Program-made: the position numbers and the translations under genes
In this document: positions 34,909 through 42,844 of the stretch, piece by piece
Position numbering within the stretch: the first letter of the stretch is position 1
Layout: the number at the start of each line of letters is the position of its first letter
Notes under the pieces: model-generated
Database searches by the model: none
Told to the model about the DNA's origin: nothing
What the model saw: only the letters and a program-made list of their open reading frames with translations
NCBI RefSeq assembly: GCF_900167085.1
Contig: NZ_FUXA01000017.1
Span: 1 to 45,831 of the forward strand
DNA: 45,831 bases
Source of the DNA: Eubacterium ruminantium
GTDB taxonomy: Bacteria; Bacillota; Clostridia; Lachnospirales; Lachnospiraceae
Direction: 5' to 3'

Positions 34909-36351
34909 ATGTTTAACAAAAGTATTAAATCAAAAAGAAAAAATAGCAGAAGACTGGCAGCAATTTTCATGGCAGGGATGATAATGCTGACAGGATGCGG
35001 AAAAACAGGAAGTTCCAAGAAAACAGAAATAAATAGTGAGACTCAGACAACGTCAGAGCCGACAACAAAAACTTCTACAACAATTGCAGTAGAACCGACA
35101 ACGTCAGAACCAACAACACAAAATCCATCAGCGAAAGAGCCGGTAGCGCAAAAGGAAATAAGTGAAAAAACAGTTCTTCTTGGCGCGAACATGAAAAAGA
35201 ACGATGCAGAGCTTCCATCCTTTGATGAAGAGAAAAAGTTCGTTGATAGCACAGCTGATTTTTCATTTGAACTTATGAAGAAGGTTTTAGCTGAAGAAGA
35301 TGATAATGTCATGATCTCACCTATATCAATAATCAATGCTCTTGCCATGACAGAAAACGGCGCTGCAGGTAACACACTTGCCGATATGGAAAAGGTTGTG
35401 GGCAGAGGAATGACAAGGGACGAATATAACAGAGCGCTTTCTGCATATTGTGAATCTTTGTATGATGATAAAGCTCAGTTTAGCAATAAAAATTCAATAT
35501 GGATCAGGAAAGGTATAGGTGTGAAGGATGCATTTGTTCAGAAATGTAAAGATTATTATGACTCTGAAATCTTCCAGGCGCCATTTGATGAATCAACATT
35601 AAATGATATAAATAATTGGGGATACAATAATACGAATGGACTCATAGATAAAACCATTGATCAGATTAATGAAACTAACATAATGTTCCTTGTAAATGCG
35701 CTTTATTTTGAAGGCGAATGGGCAGCTGCTTATACGGAGGATAGTATATCAGAAGACAGGATATTTACTGACAAGGATGGTAATGAAGATAAAGTTACAA
35801 TGCTCAGCAGTCAGGAAAACTGTTGTTTTACACTTAATAACGGAACAGGATTTATAAAGCCATATGAAGGAGATAAGTATTCATTTGTAGGAATTCTTCC
35901 GGCGGATGGAAAGAGTCCTGAGGAATATATCAGCGAGATTAAGGGAAATGATTTTATTGCTGCGGTAACAAATCCGGATTACAGTAAAGACGTTTATGTA
36001 GAAATACCGGAGTTCTCTGCGGATTATAGATCGTCTTTGAAAGCTCCGTTATATGATATGGGAATGGAAAGCGCATTTGAAGATGCAGACTTCAGCGAGA
36101 TGCTTGATCTTAGTACTGTTGATGGTGGCAGAGCTAAGATTAGCGATGTATATCATAATACTCATATTGATGTTGACAGAAAGGGTACCAGAGCAGCAGC
36201 CACAACAGCGGTAGTCGTAGATAATGAAAGCTGTACAATAGCCGGAGAAGAAGTTCATATTACACTTGATCAGCCATTTGTATATATGATCATTGATAAT
36301 AGTACAGGTTTACCGACGTTTATGGGCGTATGTAATGATATTGTAAAATAG
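34909..36351 (+). CDS. Serpin A, lipoprotein protease inhibitor
   Basis: A 480-residue serpin with a lipoprotein signal peptide: basic start, hydrophobic AAIFMAGMIML, lipobox LTGC (Cys about 32). A Thr/Pro/Ser/Glu-rich spacer follows (about 35-80), then the serpin fold (about 88-480). Diagnostic segments are NVMISPISIINALAMTENGA (the helix B region), NALYFEGEW and, at the end, PFVYMIID and FMGVCND. The hinge of the reactive-centre loop, GTRAAATTAV (from about 426), has the small residues needed for loop insertion, so it should be inhibitory. The cleavage-site region reads VVDNESCTIAG; by the P15-glycine rule P1 is near Glu440, uncertainly. I place the start at 34909 after AGGAGG. It would be anchored to the outer face of the membrane. 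Confidence 0.92.
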   Translation: MFNKSIKSKRKNSRRLAAIFMAGMIMLTGCGKTGSSKKTEINSETQTTSEPTTKTSTTIAVEPTTSEPTTQNPSAKEPVAQKEISEKTVLLGANMKKNDAELPSFDEEKKFVDSTADFSFELMKKVLAEEDDNVMISPISIINALAMTENGAAGNTLADMEKVVGRGMTRDEYNRALSAYCESLYDDKAQFSNKNSIWIRKGIGVKDAFVQKCKDYYDSEIFQAPFDESTLNDINNWGYNNTNGLIDKTIDQINETNIMFLVNALYFEGEWAAAYTEDSISEDRIFTDKDGNEDKVTMLSSQENCCFTLNNGTGFIKPYEGDKYSFVGILPADGKSPEEYISEIKGNDFIAAVTNPDYSKDVYVEIPEFSADYRSSLKAPLYDMGMESAFEDADFSEMLDLSTVDGGRAKISDVYHNTHIDVDRKGTRAAATTAVVVDNESCTIAGEEVHITLDQPFVYMIIDNSTGLPTFMGVCNDIVK

Positions 36352-36392
36352 GTTTTGGGATAACACAAAAATAATAAATTAATATAAACCAA

Positions 36393-36423
36393 TCCAATAA
36401 AAACTCTATTTGCTCCGTATATA
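36393..36423 (+). promoter_or_regulatory. ECF-type promoter motif of serpin B
   Basis: TCCAATAA at 36393 and CGTATATA at 36416 are 23 bases apart. The -35 box has an AA where copies 1 and 2 have AT, but the register is unchanged. Confidence 0.65.
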
Positions 36424-36464
36424 TATTAGAGGTTAAAGAAATCCGATGTATATACGGAGTTTTT
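36413..36464 (+). terminator. Promoter-embedded hairpin terminator, copy 3
   Basis: The arms at 36413-36425 and 36447-36459 form 13 pairs with one G-U wobble, followed by TTTTT. The loop sequence differs from copies 1 and 2, so the stem is preserved while the loop drifts. It lies 62 bases after the serpin A stop and is the only terminator visible there. Confidence 0.72.
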
Positions 36465-36505
36465 ATTATAAAGATCAAGTGTGTTATATGACAGGAGGAA
36501 TATAT

Positions 36506-37960
36506 ATGTTTAATAAAACAATAAGTTCAAAAAGAAAATACGGCAGAAAATTGGCGGCAATCTTTATGGCAGGAATGATCATGCTGACAGGATGCGGAAA
36601 TACAGGAGATAAGAAAAAAGACAAGCCGATTCCGAATGAAAATCCGGAAATTCAGAGTACAGAGATACAGTGGACAGATGATGATCATGCTGAAGAACAG
36701 CCTTCGGAGAAGCAGCATCCGGATGAAGAGTATGAAGAGAATAATAAATCAGAAAATCCGGTTCCTAAAAAAGCGATAAGTGATAAGGCGATTCTTCTTG
36801 GTGCAAATATGGAGCAGGGTAAGGTGGAACTTCCGTCTGAAGATGAAGAGAAAAAGTTTATAGACGGAACAACGGATTTTTCATTTGAAATCATGAAGAA
36901 GATTTTGGAAAATAGCGATGGAAAGAATATTATGATCTCTCCGGTATCGATAATAAATGCTCTTGCAATGGTAGAAAACGGAGCGGCAGGAAATACTCTT
37001 ACTGACATGGAAGCTGTTGTGGGTAGAGGAATGACAAGGGACGAATATAACAGAGCTCTTTCAGCATATTGCAAGTCCTTATACAGTGAAGACGCTACAT
37101 TCAATAATGCTAATTCAGTTTGGATCAATGATGATGTGGTTGTGCAGGATCCGTTTGTACAGAATTGTAAGAATTATTATAATTCGGAAATCTACAAGGC
37201 TCCATTTGATAAATCAACAATAAATGATATAAATAACTGGGGCTACAATAACACAAACGGATTGATAGATAATACTGTAGATGATATGAAAGAAACAGAT
37301 ATTATGTTCCTTGTAAATGCTATATATTTCGAAGCTAAGTGGAAAGTACAGTATGAAGAGAAAGATATATCGGAAAATCGAGTGTTTACAGATAAAAACG
37401 GAAATAAAGATCAGGTTACGATGTTAGTAAGTGAGGAAAATGATTGGTTCAAGCTTAATGGTGGAACCGGTTTTATAAAGCCATATAAAGGAGATAAGTA
37501 TTCATTTGTCGGAATTCTTCCTGGAGAAGGAAAAAGTCCTGAGGAATATATGAGTGAAATAAATGGAAGTGATTTTGCGAATGCGATAGTAAATGGGGAA
37601 AATGGTCATTGTTGTGTTGAAATTCCTGAATTCTCCGCTGATTATAAATCTTCTTTGAGAGAAGCTTTGATAGATATGGGAATGGGAAGTGCATTCGAAA
37701 ATGCAGACTTCAGTGAGATGTTTGATCTTAGTACTGTTGATGGCGGCTATGCAAAGATAGGTGATGTTATTCATAATACTCACATTGATGTTGACAGAAA
37801 TGGTACCAAGGCGGCTGCTATAACAAAAGTTGAGATGGTAGGAGGTGCTGCATTGGTGGATGGACATGTCGTACTGGACAGACCTTTCGTATATATGATA
37901 ATCGACAATGATACAAATATGCCGGTATTTATGGGTATATGCAATGATATAGTTGAGTAA
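36506..37960 (+). CDS. Serpin B, lipoprotein protease inhibitor
   Basis: A 484-residue paralogue of serpin A with the same leader (KLAAIFMAGMIMLTGCG). The spacer is different: acidic and Gln/Glu/Asp/Asn-rich (about 35-85). Serpin motifs include IMISPVSIINALAMVENGA, NAIYFEAKW and a C-terminal PFVYMIID with FMGICNDI. The reactive-centre hinge GTKAAAITKV (from about 433) is less ideal than in the neighbours because it has Ile and Lys at P9 and P7. The exposed loop reads EMVGGAALVDG and is three residues shorter than in serpins A and C, with Gly near P1. The start at 36506 follows AGGAGG; a frame extends further upstream but through the hairpin. Confidence 0.92.
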   Translation: MFNKTISSKRKYGRKLAAIFMAGMIMLTGCGNTGDKKKDKPIPNENPEIQSTEIQWTDDDHAEEQPSEKQHPDEEYEENNKSENPVPKKAISDKAILLGANMEQGKVELPSEDEEKKFIDGTTDFSFEIMKKILENSDGKNIMISPVSIINALAMVENGAAGNTLTDMEAVVGRGMTRDEYNRALSAYCKSLYSEDATFNNANSVWINDDVVVQDPFVQNCKNYYNSEIYKAPFDKSTINDINNWGYNNTNGLIDNTVDDMKETDIMFLVNAIYFEAKWKVQYEEKDISENRVFTDKNGNKDQVTMLVSEENDWFKLNGGTGFIKPYKGDKYSFVGILPGEGKSPEEYMSEINGSDFANAIVNGENGHCCVEIPEFSADYKSSLREALIDMGMGSAFENADFSEMFDLSTVDGGYAKIGDVIHNTHIDVDRNGTKAAAITKVEMVGGAALVDGHVVLDRPFVYMIIDNDTNMPVFMGICNDIVE

Positions 37961-38023
37961 ATTCATGATAGCAAATTCATGAAAAGAAATTCGTGATAAT
38001 AAATTTATGATGATAACTTTATG
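37959..38023. repeat. 14-bp tandem repeat, 4.6 copies, after serpin B
   Basis: The unit AAATTCATGATAGC repeats at 37959, 37973, 37987 and 38001 with a strict 14-base period and substitutions, and a partial fifth copy follows at 38015. The first unit overlaps the serpin B stop codon. Slippage origin is likely; no function is evident. Confidence 0.8.
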
Positions 38024-38051
38024 GGGAACAGTCCAAAAATAAAATAAAAAA

Positions 38052-38082
38052 TCCAATAAAAATATTATTTGCTCCGTATATA
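38052..38082 (+). promoter_or_regulatory. ECF-type promoter motif of serpin C
   Basis: TCCAATAA at 38052 and CGTATATA at 38075 keep the 23-base spacing and the preceding ATTTGCTC. Confidence 0.65.
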
Positions 38083-38119
38083 TTATAGGTTTGAAAAATT
38101 CAGATATATACGGAGCTTT
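38072..38119 (+). terminator. Promoter-embedded hairpin, copy 4
   Basis: CTCCGTATATAT (38072-38083) pairs perfectly with 38104-38115 (12 bp). The tail is CTTTATTA, weaker than in the other copies, so termination may be incomplete. It follows serpin B by 111 bases. Confidence 0.6.
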
Positions 38120-38156
38120 ATTACGGTTAAATCAACCGGATATCAGGAGGAAAGTT

Positions 38157-39629
38157 ATGTTCAACAAAAGTATTAAATCAAAAAGAAGATACAGTAGAAG
38201 GCTTGCGGCGATTTTTATGGCGGGGATGATTATGCTGACAGGATGCGGTAAGACAGGAAGTGACAATAATACTGGGAATGAAACCCCAAGTGAATCACCG
38301 ACACTCGTGAATCCTACTACAGAGATTCAGCCAACAGAAAATCAGTCTACAGAGAATCCGGCTACAGAGGATCAGTCAAGTGGTAATGAAACAACCGGAT
38401 TGCAATCATCAAAGGAACCGGCTGCACAAAAAGAAATAAGTACAAAGACAGTTCTTCTTGGTGCAGATATGGAACAGGGAAAGGTTGATCTTCCGTCTCC
38501 GGATGAAGAGAAAAAGTTTATAGACGGAACAGCAGATTTTTCCTTTGAACTTATGAAGCTGGTTTTGGAAAATGAAAAAGGGAATAATGTAATGGTATCC
38601 CCGATATCGATAATAAATGCACTTGGTATGACAGAAAATGGTGCGACATCCCAAACTCTGACTGAGATGGAGAAAGTTCTCGGAAAAGGAATGGCAAGAG
38701 ATGAATATAACAGGGCGCTTTCTGCATATTGTAAATCTCTAAAAGATGAGGAAGCTGAATTCAGTAACGCAAATTCGATATGGATCAAAGAAGGGATAGT
38801 TGTAAAGGATGGATTTATCCAAAATTGCAAGGATTATTATGATTCGGAAATCTATCAGGCTCCATTTGACAGTTCAACAATAGATGACATAAATAACTGG
38901 GGCTACAATAACACGAATGGTCTGGTAGAAAAAACTATTGATGATATAGATAAAGAAGCAATAATGTACCTTATAAACGCACTTTATTTTGAAGCTGAGT
39001 GGAAAAAGGAATATAGCAAGGACGACATAAATGAAAATGCAATTTTTACTGATAAGGATGGTAATGAAGATAAAGTTGCAATGCTTAGCAGCAAGGAAAG
39101 CTGTTATTTTACACTTGATGATGGTATAGGATTTAGAAAGCCATATAAAGGGGATAAGTATTCATTTGTCGGAATTCTTCCTGCAGAAGGAAAAAGCCCT
39201 GAGGAATATATGAGTGAGATAAAGGGAAATGATTTTATTGCTGCGGTAACAAATCCGGATTACAGTAAAGAAGTTTATGTAAAAATACCTGAGTTTTCTG
39301 CGGATTACAGAACATCTTTAAGAAATGTGCTTATGGATATGGGGATGGAGACGGCTTTTTTTAATGCTGACTTCAGTGAGATGTTTGATCTAAGCAGCGT
39401 TGACGGTAATGGAGCAGATATATCCGATGTTTTTCATAATACTCATATCGATGTTGATAGAAAAGGCACACGTGCAGCGGCTACAACAGCGGTTGAAATG
39501 AAAAGATGTGAAGCTGTAGAAGAAAAGGCTGTAGTGTATATCACACTGGATAAGCCATTTGTTTATATGATAATAGATAATGAAACAGGTCTGCCGGTAT
39601 TCATGGGTACATGCAATGATATAAAATGA
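38157..39629 (+). CDS. Serpin C, lipoprotein protease inhibitor
   Basis: A 490-residue serpin with the shared lipoprotein leader and lipobox LTGC, an Asn/Thr/Ser/Glu/Pro-rich spacer with repeated PTE, STE and ATE triplets (about 37-95), and a serpin domain. Motifs include VMVSPISIINALGMTENGA, NALYFEAEW and PFVYMIID. The hinge GTRAAATTAV (from about 437) is of the inhibitory type and identical to that of serpin A, but the exposed loop reads EMKRCEAVEEKAVV. An Arg-Cys pair falls near P2-P1, suggesting a different target, perhaps a trypsin-like or thiol protease. The start at 38157 follows AGGAGG. Confidence 0.92.
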   Translation: MFNKSIKSKRRYSRRLAAIFMAGMIMLTGCGKTGSDNNTGNETPSESPTLVNPTTEIQPTENQSTENPATEDQSSGNETTGLQSSKEPAAQKEISTKTVLLGADMEQGKVDLPSPDEEKKFIDGTADFSFELMKLVLENEKGNNVMVSPISIINALGMTENGATSQTLTEMEKVLGKGMARDEYNRALSAYCKSLKDEEAEFSNANSIWIKEGIVVKDGFIQNCKDYYDSEIYQAPFDSSTIDDINNWGYNNTNGLVEKTIDDIDKEAIMYLINALYFEAEWKKEYSKDDINENAIFTDKDGNEDKVAMLSSKESCYFTLDDGIGFRKPYKGDKYSFVGILPAEGKSPEEYMSEIKGNDFIAAVTNPDYSKEVYVKIPEFSADYRTSLRNVLMDMGMETAFFNADFSEMFDLSSVDGNGADISDVFHNTHIDVDRKGTRAAATTAVEMKRCEAVEEKAVVYITLDKPFVYMIIDNETGLPVFMGTCNDIK

Positions 39630-39657
39630 TCAACCGGTATTATATGATTATTTAGTT

Positions 39658-39731
39658 TTACGACAGATAATGTGAAATGATAGACGATCATTTGAATCTA
39701 CGACTGATGCAGTGAGATGATTGATGATCAT
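39658..39731. repeat. Two imperfect 34-bp direct repeats with a 40-bp period
   Basis: TTACGACAGATAATG at 39658 and CTACGACTGATGCAG at 39698 begin two aligned 34-base units that both end in GATCAT. They lie in the untranslated 3' region of serpin C. Confidence 0.65.
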
Positions 39732-39830
39732 CCGCTATATGATATGCGTGGTGAAATGTGTAAATATCTCAGACAAAAACAGGTGATCGCTTGTCCGAGT
39801 AGTTTATAGAATAATCAGAAAGAGAATAGT

Positions 39831-39875
39831 GGAGGCTCCGGGGTAAGACGGTTACCCTTGGGGCTTCCTTTATTT
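39831..39875 (+). terminator. Intrinsic terminator after serpin C
   Basis: A long stem (about 15 pairs with several G-U wobbles and one bulge) runs from GGAGGCTCCGGGGTAA to its partner ending in GGGCTTCC, and is followed by TTTATTTG. It closes the serpin block. Confidence 0.8.
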
Positions 39876-39943
39876 GTATGGGGTTGGTGATAGAAAACGG
39901 TTTCCTATTTTGGTTGAAGGAGCAGGTGAGGATAAAAATCTTA

Positions 39944-39972
39944 TTTACGATAATAAGTGATTTTGCTATAAT
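39944..39972 (+). promoter_or_regulatory. Promoter of the alpha-amylase gene
   Basis: TTTACG (39944-39949) and TATAAT (39967-39972) are 17 bases apart, with a TG extension just before the -10. Confidence 0.6.
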
Positions 39973-40052
39973 CTAAAGGTGATTAGCTATTTTGGAAACT
40001 ATAACAGATATTAAATATTTGAGATGTTGGGTTAAAAGAGGAGGCTGATTTT

Positions 40053-41510
40053 ATGGGCGAAAACGGACTGATGGTGCAGTTTTTTGAGTGGAATCTTCCC
40101 GACGACGGAAAGTTATGGAAGAATGTTGCGTCAGAGGCGCAGAAACTTAAAACTGCGGGGGTAACAGCGGTTTGGCTTCCACCTGCATATAAAGGGGCTT
40201 TTGGTTCTAAAGATGTAGGTTACAGTGTATATGATCTTTACGATCTTGGTGAGTTCAATCAGAAAGGTTCAGTGAGAACCAAGTACGGAACCAAGAAAGA
40301 ATATCTTGAGGCTATTAAAGCGCTTCATGATAAAGGTATAAATGTTTATGCGGATATAGTTCTTAATCATAAAATGGGTGCCGATCAGGTAGAGAAGGTC
40401 GAGGCTGCGGAATTCAATGAGCACAATCGATATCAGATGGTTGGCGATAACAGAACTATCGGTGCATGGACAAAATTCACATTTCCCGGAAGAAAAGGAA
40501 AATATTCCAAATTTACATGGAACTGGAGACATTTTGATGGTATTGACTGGGATCAGGACAATCTGAAACGTGCTCTCTACAAGTTTGCGGGTAAAGAATG
40601 GAATGAAGGCGTTGATGATACAGATAATGGCAATTACGATTATCTTATGGGCGCCGATATAGATTTCAGTAACCGTGAGGTTTTTGAAGAACTTGTAAAT
40701 TGGGGAAAATGGTATATCGAAACAACAGGCATTGACGGAATGCGTCTTGATGCCGTTAAGCATATACCTGCTGCATTTTACAGAGATTGGTTATATAAAC
40801 TCAGAGAAGAGCTTCATAAGGAATTATTCACCGTTGGCGAGTATTGGCATTGGGACAGATATCGTCTGGAAAAATATCTTGAGGATATCAAAACACCTGC
40901 ATCGCTTTTCGATGTGCCACTTCATTTTAGTTTACATAATTGTTCGAGAGCTCATGGGGATTTTGATCTGAGGAGAATATTTGACGGTTCTCTTGTTCAG
41001 AGCAGTCCTATCAGTGCGGTTACATTTGTTGATAATCATGATACACAGCCGGGAGGATTCCTGGAATCCTGGGTTGAAGATTGGTTTAAACCTATGGCTT
41101 ATGCTTTGATACTTCTTAGAGCTGAGGGCTATCCTTGTATCTTCTACGGTGACTATAAGGGAATTCCTCATGACAAGATTAAAGCTAAGAAGACAGTGCT
41201 TGATAAGCTTATGAAACTTAGAAAGACAAAGGCATATGGAGCTCAGCATGACTATTTCGATGATCCAAATTGCATAGGATGGACAAGAGAAGGTGATCCT
41301 GAACATAAGGATTCGGGTCTTGCTGTTGTTTTATCCGACGGAACAGGCGGAACTAAGCATATGTATATAGGCAGACAGTTTGCCGGTGCTCATTTCTCGG
41401 ATGTCATGGGAAATGCCAAGTATAATATAAAAATAGATGATGAAGGTTTCGGTGATTTCTATGTAAATAGAGATGCGGTATCCGTATGGGTACGAAAGGA
41501 ACCTAAATAG
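40053..41510 (+). CDS. amyA: Cytoplasmic alpha-amylase, GH13 family
   Basis: The 485-residue enzyme cuts alpha-1,4 glucans. Glycoside hydrolase family 13 catalytic residues are all visible: nucleophile Asp233 in GMRLDAVKH, acid/base Glu263 in VGEYW, and Asp330 in FVDNHDTQ; DIVLNHK (101-107) is conserved region I. It closely matches the liquefying amylase/AmyA subfamily (GH13_5). There is no signal peptide, so it acts inside the cell, probably on stored glycogen or imported maltodextrin. The start follows GAGGAGG. Confidence 0.95.
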   Translation: MGENGLMVQFFEWNLPDDGKLWKNVASEAQKLKTAGVTAVWLPPAYKGAFGSKDVGYSVYDLYDLGEFNQKGSVRTKYGTKKEYLEAIKALHDKGINVYADIVLNHKMGADQVEKVEAAEFNEHNRYQMVGDNRTIGAWTKFTFPGRKGKYSKFTWNWRHFDGIDWDQDNLKRALYKFAGKEWNEGVDDTDNGNYDYLMGADIDFSNREVFEELVNWGKWYIETTGIDGMRLDAVKHIPAAFYRDWLYKLREELHKELFTVGEYWHWDRYRLEKYLEDIKTPASLFDVPLHFSLHNCSRAHGDFDLRRIFDGSLVQSSPISAVTFVDNHDTQPGGFLESWVEDWFKPMAYALILLRAEGYPCIFYGDYKGIPHDKIKAKKTVLDKLMKLRKTKAYGAQHDYFDDPNCIGWTREGDPEHKDSGLAVVLSDGTGGTKHMYIGRQFAGAHFSDVMGNAKYNIKIDDEGFGDFYVNRDAVSVWVRKEPK

Positions 41511-41530
41511 GTAATAGGAAAGGAATAAAT

Positions 41531-42820
41531 ATGGACCCTGATGCCATAGTGAAACTGGTCGTTCTTATAGTGCTTTTGATACTATCCGGAGTTTTTTCTT
41601 CTGCGGAAACAGCGCTTACAACAGTTAATCTGAACAAATTAAAAGCACTTAGTGATGAAGGCAATAAAAGGGCGGCCAAGGTTTTAAGGCTTAGAGATTC
41701 ATCTTCAAAATTGCTGACAACAGTTCTTATCGGCAATAATATAGTAAATCTCTCTGCGTCAGCACTTGCTACAACACTTTGTACAGAACTTTTCGGAAGT
41801 GCTTATATCGGTGTTGCAACAGGTATACTTACACTTGTTGTTCTTATATTCGGAGAGATAACACCAAAGACATTTGCAACACTTTATAATTTAAGATTGT
41901 CACTTATATTTGCATATCCTTGTGCATTTCTTATGCTCATTTTTACACCATTGATATGGATACTTAATGGTGTGACAACAGTTATTTTCAAAATCCTTCG
42001 CATTGATCCGAATAAGAAGGAGCATATGACTGAAAGTGAACTCAGGACAATTGTTGATGTTAGTCATGAAGACGGTGTTATCGAAAAAGATGAGAGAGAA
42101 ATGATAACCAATGTGGTTGACTTCGGAGAAGTTGTATCGAAAGATATAATGATACCGAGAGCCGACATGGTTTGTGTTGAATATGATACGGGATATGACG
42201 ATCTTTTGAAACTTATCAGACGCGAGAATTTCTCGAGGATTCCGGTTTACAGAAAAACCCGTGATCATATAATCGGTATTCTTCATGTTAAAGATGTGCT
42301 CCTTTTGAGCGACAACGAAAAGAAGAATTTCAAGATTGAAAAGGTTATGAGAAAGCCGGTATTTGTATATGAATATCAGCATACTGCAAAGATATTTGCA
42401 GGCATGAAAACCTCTTCGGCAAATATGTGTATAGTTATAGATGAGTACGGACTTACAGCCGGTCTCATAACTATGGAAGATATTCTTGAAGAGATAGTCG
42501 GGGATATCAGAGATGAATATGATACATATGAAGATGACCTCATCAGAAAATTAGATGATGATCATTATGATATCGATGCTTCTGTAAAGATCGATGATGT
42601 AAATGATGCTATAGGTACCTCCATTGAATCAGAAGATTATGATTCTATCGGTGGTTATGTTATTGAGCTTTTGGACAGAATTCCGGAAACCGGAGATGAA
42701 GTCAGCGATGGAAATGTGCGAATAAAAGTAACTAATGCAGAGAAGAACAGAGCTGTGAGAGTTGAGCTTTTTATTTTGCCTAAACCTGAAGACGAAGACG
42801 AGGATGATCCGGAAGTATAA
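41531..42820 (+). CDS. CNNM/CorC-type membrane protein with CBS domains (hemolysin-like)
   Basis: A 429-residue protein with an N-terminal DUF21/CNNM membrane domain (about 1-190, three to four helices), a pair of CBS domains (about 205-330, including MIPRADMV and ITMEDILEEIVGDI) and a C-terminal CorC_HlyC domain (about 345-425). Family members export magnesium (CNNM/MpfA) or cobalt; the old name hemolysin is misleading. It starts 20 bases after the amylase gene, suggesting co-transcription. An AAAGGA site precedes the ATG. Confidence 0.93.
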   Translation: MDPDAIVKLVVLIVLLILSGVFSSAETALTTVNLNKLKALSDEGNKRAAKVLRLRDSSSKLLTTVLIGNNIVNLSASALATTLCTELFGSAYIGVATGILTLVVLIFGEITPKTFATLYNLRLSLIFAYPCAFLMLIFTPLIWILNGVTTVIFKILRIDPNKKEHMTESELRTIVDVSHEDGVIEKDEREMITNVVDFGEVVSKDIMIPRADMVCVEYDTGYDDLLKLIRRENFSRIPVYRKTRDHIIGILHVKDVLLLSDNEKKNFKIEKVMRKPVFVYEYQHTAKIFAGMKTSSANMCIVIDEYGLTAGLITMEDILEEIVGDIRDEYDTYEDDLIRKLDDDHYDIDASVKIDDVNDAIGTSIESEDYDSIGGYVIELLDRIPETGDEVSDGNVRIKVTNAEKNRAVRVELFILPKPEDEDEDDPEV

Positions 42821-42844
42821 TGCTTATTACGAAAGTGGGATTAT

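Larger units (their letters stand above)
39630..40052. other. Intergenic region after serpin C: repeats, terminator and amylase promoter
   Basis: This 423-base stretch holds no gene. It contains a pair of 34-base imperfect direct repeats (39658-39731), a long GC-rich terminator (39831-39868) and a promoter (39944-39972) for the amylase gene, each listed separately. The sequence between them shows nothing I can assign. Confidence 0.6.

Noticed and set aside
37502-38056. Open frame on the minus strand opposite the end of serpin B
   Set aside because: It runs through the serpin coding sequence and the 14-bp repeat, with no recognisable domain or start signal.
34398-38119. The repeated serpin leaders as a CRISPR array or a mobile repeat
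   Set aside because: Each copy sits at the same place before a serpin start, spacing is set by gene length, and there are no spacers or cas genes.
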